From: JBBQER01 sp052148155
Lineage (GTDB): Bacteria > Actinomycetota > Acidimicrobiia > IMCC26256 > PALSA-610
Assembly (NCBI GenBank): GCA_052148155.1
Contig: JBKQIY010000015.1
Location: forward strand, 1-34,939
DNA: 34,939 bases
Reading direction: 5' to 3'
Under the pieces are notes generated by a model. The model ran no database searches. It saw nothing but the letters and a program-made list of their open reading frames with translations, and was not told the origin of the DNA. A program made the translations under genes and the position numbers. Shown here one piece after another: positions 23,499-31,220 of the stretch; within the stretch, counting starts at the first letter, position 1; the number at the start of each line of letters is the position of its first letter.

Positions 23499-24050
23499 CT
23501 ACTTGGTAGTGGATTTGGTGGCGTGGAATGTGGCCTTCGACAGGCTCGCCGTCACGCACGCGCCGGTATTCAACGTGACGCTGAGGGTCGTCGTGGTCGT
23601 GTGACCCGCTCCAACTCCGCTCGTGTCCGTAGCGACGAGCTGGAAGGTGGCAGGACTCACACCGACCTTGCTCTTCAACGTCAACACGTCCGACGACGTC
23701 GTCGTCTTGCCGTTATTCCACTTGACCGTGCCGGTGCTCTTCGAGCCCTTGTCGGCGTTCGCGACGGTCACGGTGCAGTTGTCCGACGCCACCTTCGTGG
23801 TCCCGCTGCTCACGCCACTCGTGATACCACTCACGCCGCTGCAGCCGGCCAGCTTGGCCGACAGCGTGACCGTCGTGTTCACCTTGGTCGACAAGCCGAT
23901 CTTCGGCAACGCCGGCGAGTACGTCTCAGTGCCGGTGAACGTCTTGCAATTTGGCGGCAACGGTCCCGCGGCACCCGCAGGAGCGGCCACCGACACACCG
24001 AACGACACGAGCAACACAAGCGCAGCGAACAGGCTTGAACCTTTGCGCAT
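23499..24050 (-). CDS. Secreted Thr/Ser/Lys-rich protein, paralogue 3 of 3
   Basis: A 183-residue exported protein: signal peptide MRKGSSLFAALVLLVSFGVS, cleavage near APAGAAG. The mature chain starts PLPPNCKTFTGTETYSPALP, followed by LAGCSGVSGITSG, a DNC, VKWNNGKTTTSS and TGACVT: four Cys at the same places as paralogue 1. About 40% of the mature chain is Ser or Thr by eye. Cysteine pattern, N-terminal block and WxNGKT block place it in the same family as the other two. GAGAGGGGG precedes the ATG at 24050 by 4-5 bases. Monocistronic. Function unknown. Confidence 0.78.
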   Translation of the reverse strand: MRKGSSLFAALVLLVSFGVSVAAPAGAAGPLPPNCKTFTGTETYSPALPKIGLSTKVNTTVTLSAKLAGCSGVSGITSGVSSGTTKVASDNCTVTVANADKGSKSTGTVKWNNGKTTTSSDVLTLKSKVGVSPATFQLVATDTSGVGAGHTTTTTLSVTLNTGACVTASLSKATFHATKSTTK

Positions 24051-24285
24051 AAAGCCCCCTCTCGTAGGTCCTCTGACACAAACGTTGTAGCCCGTAGGGG
24101 TCCCGGCGACAAATTTCCCACCTTCCGACGTCAGACCAGGACGGCAGACAACCCGGCAACCCAGATCGTCCGTGTCCTCAAGCGGATCCAAGACAGGTAT
24201 GGATCGTGGCAGCGCCTCGACAACAAGACGGACGCCGAAAGCCGCCGCGAGGCGGCAGGCGAGCCCATTCGTGCAAGGTTCGTGG

Positions 24286-24291
24286 CACACT
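24286..24291 (+). promoter_or_regulatory. Putative -10 of the aldo/keto reductase gene
   Basis: CACACT lies 12 to 7 bases before the ATG at 24298, with no Shine-Dalgarno between. Same position as other presumed leaderless promoters here. Confidence 0.38.
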
Positions 24292-24297
24292 GACGGT

Positions 24298-25245
24298 ATG
24301 GAGACACGAAACATCGGCAAGCTCGACGCCTCAGTGGTCGGGCTGGGCTGCAACAATTTCGGCGGTCGGATCGACGAAGCTGCGACGAAGCAGGTCGTCA
24401 ACGCTGCGCTCGACGCCGGTATCACGTTGTTCGACACGGCCGACATCTACGGCGGGACGCGCAGCGAAGAGTATCTCGGCCGCGCGCTCGGTTCGCGTCG
24501 CGACGAAGCCGTCATCGCGACCAAGTTCGGCGGTCCGATCGACGAGGAACGCAAAGGTGGCGCGAGCGCGGCGTACATCGCGCGCGCCGTCGAGGACAGC
24601 CTGCGCCGCCTCGGTACCGACCGTATCGAGTTGTACCAGCTGCACTTTCCTGACGCGTCGACACCGTTCGAAGAGACACTCGAGGCGCTCGACACGCTGG
24701 TGCGAGCCGGCAAAGTCCTCGAGATCGGCGCCAGCAACCTCTCGGCCGAACAGATCGACGAAACCAGCCGCATCAGCGCCGACCGGGGTTTCTCCCGTTT
24801 CGTGAGCGTCCAGAACGAGTACAGCCTGCTGCGGCGCGGGCCGGAACGGTTCGGTGTGCTCGACGCCTGCGCGCGTGACGGACTCGTGTTCATCCCGTAC
24901 TTCCCGCTGGCGAGCGGCGTGCTCACCGGCAAGTACCGCCGGAACGAGGCGCCACCCGCAGGCACTCGCTTGGCGGCCATGCCGGCCGAACGGCTCGACG
25001 ACGCACTTTCCGACAAGGTGTTCGACCGGGTCGAAACACTCGACTCGTTCGCCCGCGATCACGGCCATACCCTCCTTGAGCTTGCGATCGCCTGGCTTGT
25101 CGCCCGACCCACCGTCGCGAGCGTGATCGCAGGCGCGACCAAACCCGACCAGGCCCGCGCGAATGCGGCCGCGGCCGCATGGACTCTGACCGACGACGAC
25201 CTGCGCGAGATCGACGCCCGCATCGACGCCGCGAAGTCGAACTGA
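24298..25245 (+). CDS. Aldo/keto reductase
   Basis: A 315-residue NADPH-dependent oxidoreductase with a TIM-barrel fold. The catalytic tetrad is complete: D46 and Y51 in FDTADIYG, K76 in ATKFGG, H116 in LYQLHFPD. The cofactor phosphate-binding end is in VIAGATKPDQARANAAAA. Segments YFPLASGVLTGKY and RYVxxN-like VQNEYSLL fit the group of bacterial AKRs related to YajO and plant aldo/keto reductases. Substrate unknown, probably small aldehydes or ketones. ATG 24298 is chosen as METRNIGKLDASVVGLG is the normal family start. Convergent with the flavodoxin-like gene, 8 bp between stops. Confidence 0.94.
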   Translation: METRNIGKLDASVVGLGCNNFGGRIDEAATKQVVNAALDAGITLFDTADIYGGTRSEEYLGRALGSRRDEAVIATKFGGPIDEERKGGASAAYIARAVEDSLRRLGTDRIELYQLHFPDASTPFEETLEALDTLVRAGKVLEIGASNLSAEQIDETSRISADRGFSRFVSVQNEYSLLRRGPERFGVLDACARDGLVFIPYFPLASGVLTGKYRRNEAPPAGTRLAAMPAERLDDALSDKVFDRVETLDSFARDHGHTLLELAIAWLVARPTVASVIAGATKPDQARANAAAAAWTLTDDDLREIDARIDAAKSN

Positions 25246-25253
25246 CCGTCGTC

Positions 25254-25724
25254 TCAGAAGATGCCGGCGTCGAGGCCGGCGGCGATCGTGGCGCCGAGCT
25301 CCCGGCAGCGCTCGAGGTCGGCGTCGCCGGCATCGCCGACCACGACCACGGGCGGGACAACCAGCTTCCAGCGTAGACCGGCGACGATCCGTTCGACGCT
25401 GCGCACCGCGCCGTCCCCGTCGGTGCTGGCCTTCACGAACAACCCGTACGGCAGGCCCGGCGTCTCGTCAAGGAGCGGGTAGTACACCCGCTCGAAGAAG
25501 TCCTTGATCGCGCCCGACATGTACCCGAAATTTTCCGGGGTCCCGAGCACGATCGCGTTGCACGCACGCACGTCATCGACCGTCGTGTCGAACGCGCGCT
25601 GCACGCCCACCTCGACGCTATCGATCGCGTCGTCGGTCGCGCCCTCGACGACCGCGTCGGTCATCGCCGCGGTGCTTCCGGTACGGGAATGAAAAACGAT
25701 CAGCAATCGCCGCGTGTCGGCCAT
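25254..25724 (-). CDS. Flavodoxin-like FMN-binding protein / NAD(P)H oxidoreductase
   Basis: A 156-residue soluble flavoprotein. The FMN phosphate loop HSRTGST (12-18) follows a first beta strand (LLIVF), and GTPENFGYMSGAIKDFFERV carries the second flavin-contact loop as in the WrbA/flavodoxin_2 type. It should shuttle electrons or reduce quinone-like compounds. Its ATG is 4 bp after the stop of the SnoaL-like gene on the same strand, so they form an operon. Confidence 0.9.
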   Translation of the reverse strand: MADTRRLLIVFHSRTGSTAAMTDAVVEGATDDAIDSVEVGVQRAFDTTVDDVRACNAIVLGTPENFGYMSGAIKDFFERVYYPLLDETPGLPYGLFVKASTDGDGAVRSVERIVAGLRWKLVVPPVVVVGDAGDADLERCRELGATIAAGLDAGIF

Positions 25725-25728
25725 TGAC

Positions 25729-26205
25729 CTATCTGTGTTCGTCGACGAAGCTCGACAGGTCGAAGGTGAGGTGCTCACGGACATCGCCGACGTGATCGAC
25801 GACGATGTGTCGGCACTCGAAACGCCAGACTCCTCCCGACCGCACGAACGTGTCTCGGTACCGGCCGGAAACGATCGGCTGCAGCGGCAATGCGGCCGTC
25901 TGCTGGAACACCACGAAAGCCGAACGCGCCGAGGCACGGTCGGCGGCCTCGTCGATATCGACGAACACGTTGGCGTTGACATGACGGGTCCGGGTGGTTC
26001 CGTCGTCATGGACGCGATTTGTTCGCTCGTAAAGCTTGCGCACCGCGTCGGCGCCTTCGCTGGCGCCATCGACGCCCTCGTTCGTGATCCGCGCCTGCGT
26101 GAAGAGGACAGCGATACCGTCAAAGTCGGCGGCGTCCATCAGCTCGGCGTAGCGAAACATGAGCGCAGTGATCGCGTGGTGGCTCTCCCATGTGCCCGCA
26201 CTCAT
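25729..26205 (-). CDS. SnoaL-like (NTF2-fold) family protein
   Basis: A 158-residue protein with the alpha+beta cone fold of SnoaL_4-type proteins: N-terminal helix HHAITALMFRYAELMDAADF, then VLFTQARITNEG, the RTRHVNANVFVDID strand, RSAFVVFQQTAALP and a final SGRYRDTFVRSGGVWRFECR. Such proteins are small isomerases, dehydratases or ring-hydroxylating-dioxygenase beta-like subunits, so a catabolic role with the flavodoxin-like partner is plausible. First gene of a two-gene operon. GGAG lies about 8 bases before the ATG. Divergent from a decayed thioesterase gene. Confidence 0.88.
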   Translation of the reverse strand: MSAGTWESHHAITALMFRYAELMDAADFDGIAVLFTQARITNEGVDGASEGADAVRKLYERTNRVHDDGTTRTRHVNANVFVDIDEAADRASARSAFVVFQQTAALPLQPIVSGRYRDTFVRSGGVWRFECRHIVVDHVGDVREHLTFDLSSFVDEHR

Positions 26206-26233
26206 GTTCGCTCCGCTCTGCGCCGGGGGTGCC

Positions 26234-26239
26234 TACTAT
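26234..26239 (+). promoter_or_regulatory. Putative -10 ahead of the decayed thioesterase
   Basis: TACTAT, a TANNNT-type hexamer, lies 13 to 8 bases before the GTG at 26247. If functional it would still drive the downstream gene at 26602. Confidence 0.45.
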
Positions 26240-26246
26240 CGGCCAG

Positions 26247-26605
26247 GTGACCAACGTAGCCACAGGGCCGCGACGCTGGCCGATGCCGGCCGCGGACAGT
26301 TTCATCGGATTTGCGGGACTCGAGATCGACGACCGGGTGGTGGTCGGGCATCGCCGCGGGCGGCTGGCAGCCATGCCCGGCCGATGCCAGCCGACGGGGT
26401 GGTCGAGCGGCCCGAGGGACCGGTCGGCGGGTCGAACAACACGAGTTGGCTGCCCCCGGTGAGCGCAGGGTCGGGACATGCCGCAGCGGACGCGGTCGAC
26501 CACGGCCGTGCGGCCCGGCCTGGGGACGTCGACCGGCGCGACGACGACAACACACGTCGTGGCGCCTCCGGGGTCACGATCGCGGTGCGCGACCGGCCCG
26601 CATGA
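26247..26605 (+). pseudogene. Decayed PaaI-type hot-dog thioesterase
   Basis: Two frames carry the halves of a small acyl-CoA thioesterase. The first, from GTG 26247, reads ADSFIGFAGLEIDDRVVVGH, a typical N-terminus. The second (about 26390 to TGA 26605) reads GGSNNTSWLPPVSAG, then HAAADAVDHGRAARPGDVD and VTIAVRDRP, matching the family pattern G-x-x-N-x-x-x-L-R-P-V-S-x-G and the closing strands. The central segment that should hold the catalytic H-G-G and helix is missing, so an internal deletion plus frame change has occurred. The stop still overlaps the next ATG (ATGA), showing former translational coupling. Judged by motif order only. Confidence 0.6.
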
Positions 26606-27324
26606 AGGCCGCGTACGGGTTTTTCTCGTTCACCGAGGTCACCGATCCGTCCGAGCACCGTTCGTACAACGCGTGGCATCAGCTCGATCATCTGCCAGAA
26701 CAGTTTCCGTTACCGGGCGTCGTCTACGGGCAGCGGTGGGTGTCGACGCCGGCGTGTCGGGCGGCGCGGGTCGCGAGCGCGCCGGCCCTCGATCCGATCG
26801 ACTACGTCACGTGTTACCTCATGGCCGAACCGATCGACGAGACGATCGACGAGTTCTTCGCGCTCGGCGCCGAGCTGCATCGCCTGGACCGGTTCCACCG
26901 TCAGCGCCGCGCGCACCTCACCGGGCCGTTCCGGGTCGTCGACGCGTGGGCCGCCCCCCGTACGTTGGTATCGGCCGCCGCGGTGCCGTTCCGCCCGCAC
27001 CGCGGCATCTACGTCATGGTCGACGAGCCCTGCGAACATGCCGAACCTGACACCGACCATGGCGCCGCGCTCGTCGACGTCCCGGGCGTCGCGGGCGGGT
27101 GGACGTTTTCGACGGTCGAAGGGATGACGTCGCCGCGATGGACCGCCGGCGTCCGCCGGATCACGGTCTGGTGGCTGGACGACGATCCCCTCGATGTCGC
27201 CGCCCGAGTCGAGCCGCTCGTCACGACACGACCCGGACTGCTCGACGGCGCCTGGCGGGCGACGTTCGCGGGACCGTTCGAGACGATCACCGCCGGGCAG
27301 TGGGATTGGTTCGATGAGCACTAA
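26602..27324 (+). CDS. Uncharacterised protein, possibly EthD-like dimeric alpha/beta barrel
   Basis: A 240-residue soluble protein that I cannot assign firmly. AAYGFFSFTEVTDPSEHRSY followed by N-A-W-H-Q-L-D-H-L-P-E and PGVVYGQRWVSTP resembles EthD/DUF4286-type ferredoxin-like domains, in which W-H-x-x-D-H-x-P is characteristic; a second, weaker copy may begin at HRGIYVMVDEP, giving a two-domain barrel. Many such proteins accompany degradation gene clusters. ATG 26602 overlaps the stop of the decayed thioesterase, so its translation was once coupled to that gene and may now be impaired. Confidence 0.62.
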   Translation: MKAAYGFFSFTEVTDPSEHRSYNAWHQLDHLPEQFPLPGVVYGQRWVSTPACRAARVASAPALDPIDYVTCYLMAEPIDETIDEFFALGAELHRLDRFHRQRRAHLTGPFRVVDAWAAPRTLVSAAAVPFRPHRGIYVMVDEPCEHAEPDTDHGAALVDVPGVAGGWTFSTVEGMTSPRWTAGVRRITVWWLDDDPLDVAARVEPLVTTRPGLLDGAWRATFAGPFETITAGQWDWFDEH

Positions 27325-27477
27325 CTCCACCGCGGTCGCGAGTGGTCGAGGTCGCGGCGGGCGACACCGCCGACATCGAGGCGACTGACGATCCGGGCGC
27401 GACGTGAGGGCCGAGCACCAGGCCGGACCGGCGGGCCGACGATGAACTGGCCGGGCCGCACCGACGTAGTCCGGACC

Positions 27478-28074
27478 ATGGGACCTTCTCGGCGGCATGT
27501 TGGCGCCCACCTGTTCGTCGCCGTGAGCACGACTGTGCTCGCGGCGGCGCTGTTCGTCGCGTGCGCGGGTGGGTCGGGCCGTGCGGCCTCCGCGCCGGCC
27601 ACGACCGACACGGCGCCGACCACGACGACGCTGGCGGACGTGGCGCCGACCGCGGCCGACTTCGTCAACATCAACACGATGACCCGCGTCGGCGATCACT
27701 TCGTCGGCAGCCTCAACGGTCACCTCGCGGCTGCGCTTGCCGTCGCCCACTCGACCGCAGGTGGCGTATACCCGGTCGGGACAGTGATCCAACTCGTGCC
27801 GACGGAGGCGATGGTCAAACGCCACAAGGGATACAGCGCGGCAACGCACGACTGGGAGATGTTCTCGCTCAAGGTTTCCGCCCACGGCACGCGCATCCTC
27901 GCTGAGGGAACGACCAACGTGGTCAACGCGTTCGATGAGAACTGCGCGGCGTGTCACGGCTTGGCCAAACCGCAGTTCGACTTCGTGTGCGGGAAGACGC
28001 ACGGCTGCGCGCCGCTCCCGCTGACCGACGCGATCATCGCCGCGGTGCAGCGCGCCGACCCACGCCCGAGATAG
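27478..28074 (+). CDS. Secreted mono-haem cytochrome, P460-like lipoprotein
   Basis: A 198-residue exported protein from ATG 27478, giving a regular lipoprotein signal (hydrophobic core, then FVAC as lipobox). ATG 27442 would add 12 residues. A Thr/Pro linker follows. The domain has VYPVGTVIQLVPTEAMVKRH, a W-E-M-F-S-L strand and, near the C-terminus, NCAACHGLAKPQFDF, whose C-A-A-C-H is a covalent haem c site. This order resembles the cytochrome P460 family, members of which oxidise hydroxylamine or detoxify NO, but here the cross-linking Lys cannot be located by eye. Convergent with the acyl-CoA ligase gene (11 bp between stops). Confidence 0.72.
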   Translation: MGPSRRHVGAHLFVAVSTTVLAAALFVACAGGSGRAASAPATTDTAPTTTTLADVAPTAADFVNINTMTRVGDHFVGSLNGHLAAALAVAHSTAGGVYPVGTVIQLVPTEAMVKRHKGYSAATHDWEMFSLKVSAHGTRILAEGTTNVVNAFDENCAACHGLAKPQFDFVCGKTHGCAPLPLTDAIIAAVQRADPRPR

Positions 28075-28085
28075 CAACCGCCCGT

Positions 28086-29702
28086 TCAGGTGTCGAGCAC
28101 TCCTCGTGCCCACCCGTAGTCGGCCTTGCCGGCAGCGGTGCGCGGGATCTCATGCACCACGTGGAGTCCGCGCGGCACCTTGTAGCCCGCGAGATGGGCG
28201 CGGCAATGGGCCTGCAACGTTTCCAGATCGGGGACCGGATAACCGTCGGCGACGGCGATGACCGCCTCGACCCGCTGACCGAACCGCTCGTCGGTCGCGC
28301 CGAGCACGACCGCATCGGCCACCGACGGGTGGCTTTTGAGCGTCGCTTCGACCTCTTCGGGATAGACCTTTTCGCCGCCGGTGTTGATGCACATCGCGCC
28401 ACGGCCGAGGAGATGGATCGTCCCGTCAGGGTCGATCGTGGCCATGTCGCCGGGCAGCGACCATCGTTCACCGTCGATCGTCACGAACGTGCGCGCACTA
28501 CGTTCCGGATCCTTGTGGTATCCGAGCGGGACCCGGCCTCGCGTCGCGAGACGGCCGACCGCGCCGCTGCCTCGAGTGACTGGACGCAACGTGGCTTCGT
28601 CGACGACGGTCGTGTCGGCCTTCGCGGCGAAAGTGAGGGACTCCGACCGGGCTCCGTCTCGTCTCGTCACCGCGACGGCCTGGGCAGGAGATTCCGACGA
28701 GCCGATCCCCTCAACGATCGCGAGCACCGACGGGAGCGCCGCCATCAGCGCGTCCTTCACGTCCCCCGACAGGATGCTGCCCCCGGAGCCGAGCAGGCGC
28801 AGCGACGAAAGATCCCATCGGCCCGGCTGGGTCGTGAGTGCATGCAACATCGGGCGGGCGCTCGCATCGCCGACGAGATTGCATGCGTTGACACGTTCAC
28901 GCTCGAGCAGGTCGAGCACCCGTTCCATGTCGACGTGCGACTCGTTGTAGAGCACGACTTTGCCTCCGCCGAGCAGCGTGCCGAGCGCCGACCACTGCCC
29001 GCTGGCGTGCATCAGCGGCCCGAGCGCCAAAGACACGAACTGCGTGACGGTGGCGTCGCCCGGCGGGAGGAACGGCCGCAGCCGCTGAGCTGGGTTGTCG
29101 AGCACCGAGGTCGCGATCTGTTCGGGAACGGTGATCGGCGGTCCGCCCGGGTTCCCGCTGCCGAGACCCCCGAAGAACATGTCTTCCTGGCGCCACACGA
29201 CACCCTTGGGCCGACCGGTGGTTCCGCCGGTGTAGAGGACGTAGCGGTCGTCGGGCGATCGTGGGCCCAGGTCGCGAGCCGCCGAACCTGACCTCACGAG
29301 CTGTTCGTACTCGTGCGAGTCGACGACACTGACCAACAGTGCCGACGAACGTACCGCGTCGACGTGCGCCGTCGTGTCGGAGTCGTGGAAGAGCGCGACG
29401 AGGTCGGCGTCGCGGCACAGGTAGCGCAGCTCGTCGGCGACGTAGCGGTAGTTGACGTTGATCGGCACCGCGCGCGTCTTGTAGCAGGCGAGCATCACCT
29501 CGATGTGTTCGACGGAGTTGCGCAGATACAGCCCGACATGGTCGCCGACCCGGACGCCGGCAGATCGCAACGCGTGCGCGAGTCGCGTGGCCCGCTCGTC
29601 GAGTTCGGCGTAGGTGCACCGCCGGTCGCCGCACACGACGGCCTCGCGTTCGGGTACCGCGTCGGCGACGCACTCCATGAGGTCGGCGATGTTGAACTCC
29701 AC
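28086..29702 (-). CDS. Acyl-CoA synthetase (FadD-type AMP-dependent ligase)
   Basis: A 538-residue cytoplasmic ligase that activates a carboxylic acid to its CoA thioester through an acyl-AMP. Signatures: P-loop YTGGTTGRPKGVVWRQED, GIGSSESPAQ (the A5 region, with S-S-E replacing the more common T-E), LPGDMATIDPDGTIHLLGR (A7/A8), TGGEKVYPEEVE, and the catalytic Lys in RTAAGKADYGWAR. These fit actinobacterial FadD enzymes used for sterol side chains and other carboxylates. Start GTG 29702 follows GGAG closely and gives the family start VEFNIADLMECV; the long upstream open frame is antisense to the Rieske gene. Divergent from that gene by 53 bp. Confidence 0.94.
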   Translation of the reverse strand: MEFNIADLMECVADAVPEREAVVCGDRRCTYAELDERATRLAHALRSAGVRVGDHVGLYLRNSVEHIEVMLACYKTRAVPINVNYRYVADELRYLCRDADLVALFHDSDTTAHVDAVRSSALLVSVVDSHEYEQLVRSGSAARDLGPRSPDDRYVLYTGGTTGRPKGVVWRQEDMFFGGLGSGNPGGPPITVPEQIATSVLDNPAQRLRPFLPPGDATVTQFVSLALGPLMHASGQWSALGTLLGGGKVVLYNESHVDMERVLDLLERERVNACNLVGDASARPMLHALTTQPGRWDLSSLRLLGSGGSILSGDVKDALMAALPSVLAIVEGIGSSESPAQAVAVTRRDGARSESLTFAAKADTTVVDEATLRPVTRGSGAVGRLATRGRVPLGYHKDPERSARTFVTIDGERWSLPGDMATIDPDGTIHLLGRGAMCINTGGEKVYPEEVEATLKSHPSVADAVVLGATDERFGQRVEAVIAVADGYPVPDLETLQAHCRAHLAGYKVPRGLHVVHEIPRTAAGKADYGWARGVLDT

Positions 29703-29755
29703 GCTCCGCTCCCGCCGTCGGGCTGTCGGTAGCCGAACTACAGTCCGATTCTGGC

Positions 29756-31060
29756 ATGAGCGACCTCGACCATCTTCTCGTGCAGCCCGACGGCTTCTTG
29801 CCGAAGGAGCGCTACACGACTGCGGAGTTCTCCGACCTGGAGTTCGACCGGTTGTGGCCACGCGTCTGGCAGATCGCGGGCCGCGTCGAGGAACTCGCCG
29901 CGTCCGGCGATTTCCTCGAGTACACGATCGGTGACGACTCGATCCTGGTCGTGCGTACCGGCACCGGCGAGCTCGCGGCGTTCCACAACGCGTGCCGCCA
30001 CCGTGGGACCCGACTCGCCAGCGGATGCGGCGTGTTCGCGAACGGCGAGATCCGATGCCCCTACCACGCCTGGACCTACGCGCTCGACGGCCGCCTCGTC
30101 CGGGTGCCCGACCGTGAGGAGTTCGCAGTTCTCCCCGACGATCTTGGCCTGCGCGTGGTTCGCGTTGATTGCTGGGGCGGATTCGTGTTCGTGAACATGG
30201 ACCTCGACGCCGAGCCGTTGTCCGAGTTCCTCGACCCGTTGCCGACGTTGCTGGCACCGTACCGGTTCGATGAGCTCCGGTTCCGTACCTACCGGACGAC
30301 CATCATCGACGCGAACTGGAAAGCTGTCGTCGACGCGTTCAACGAGAGCTACCACGTGCAGGGCCTGCATTCCCAGATCCTGCCCTGGACCGATGACACC
30401 AGCATCGCGTACGAACAGTTCGCGCGTCACGCCCACTATGGCCGGCTGCCCGGCGCGCGTCGCGAGCTGCGGCCGAGTCCCCGGTTGGGTTTGGCGTCCG
30501 ACCAGTACGACGAGGGCGAGATCCTCGGCGCGCTCGTCGCCGGCTTGGGAGGCGCGTTCCTCAGCGAAGAGCGAGCAACGGTCGCCGAGTTGCGTGCGTC
30601 GGGGCCGCCGGCCGGTCAGACCCTGCTCGGCGCGTACCAGGAGCGGCGAATGATGCTGCTCGCCGAACGCGGCTTCGACGTCGCCGGGTTCACACCCGAT
30701 CTGATGACCAGCGCCGACGACGTGTTCTGGTTCCCCAACCTGGTCGGACCGGTCTATCCGGGAAGCGCGCTCGTGTTCCGAGTACGTCCGAACGGACGAG
30801 ATCCGAACTCCGCGATCAAAGACACCTGGGTGCTGGAGTGGCCGCGCCCAGGATCCGAATGGCAGATGCCCGAACGCCGCTTCTACGCCGACTGGCACGA
30901 ACGCGCATGGGGTGAGATCACCGAGCAGGACTACACCAACCTCGCCAACGTGCAGCGCGGGATGCGGTCGCGCGGTTTTGACGGCTCCCGCCTCGCCGCC
31001 AAACAGGAAAGCAACGTCCTGCACATGCACCGTGTCGTCGATCGCTATCTCACGACCTAA
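29756..31060 (+). CDS. Rieske aromatic ring-hydroxylating oxygenase, alpha subunit
   Basis: A 434-residue catalytic subunit. The Rieske 2Fe-2S motif is complete: C80-R-H82 and C101-P-Y-H104 (GEIRCPYHAWTY). The mononuclear iron site is in FNESYHVQGLH, with H200 and H205; the Asp just before it (VVDAF) is the expected inter-subunit electron bridge. The C-terminal domain has WFPNLVGPVYPGSALVFRVRP. It hydroxylates an aromatic or sterol-like ring using electrons from a reductase not seen here; no beta subunit adjoins. Single-gene unit, sharing a 53-bp divergent promoter with the acyl-CoA ligase. Confidence 0.94.
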   Translation: MSDLDHLLVQPDGFLPKERYTTAEFSDLEFDRLWPRVWQIAGRVEELAASGDFLEYTIGDDSILVVRTGTGELAAFHNACRHRGTRLASGCGVFANGEIRCPYHAWTYALDGRLVRVPDREEFAVLPDDLGLRVVRVDCWGGFVFVNMDLDAEPLSEFLDPLPTLLAPYRFDELRFRTYRTTIIDANWKAVVDAFNESYHVQGLHSQILPWTDDTSIAYEQFARHAHYGRLPGARRELRPSPRLGLASDQYDEGEILGALVAGLGGAFLSEERATVAELRASGPPAGQTLLGAYQERRMMLLAERGFDVAGFTPDLMTSADDVFWFPNLVGPVYPGSALVFRVRPNGRDPNSAIKDTWVLEWPRPGSEWQMPERRFYADWHERAWGEITEQDYTNLANVQRGMRSRGFDGSRLAAKQESNVLHMHRVVDRYLTT

Positions 31061-31220
31061 ACGGTTCGGGGTCCGCCGTCCGCCACGTGTGCCAGTGTCG
31101 CAACTCCGTGCCGGTCAAGCGGTCACGACCACACGATCGGTCCGGTCGCGGGCGCCGTTGCGGTCCGGTTCCGGCAGAACTTCGCGCCCGACATCACCCC
31201 AAAGAACTTACGACCAGGGT

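Noticed and set aside
29703..30257. N-terminal extension of the acyl-CoA ligase
   Set aside because: Lies antisense to the Rieske gene and is Arg-rich without similarity; the ligase family starts at 29702.
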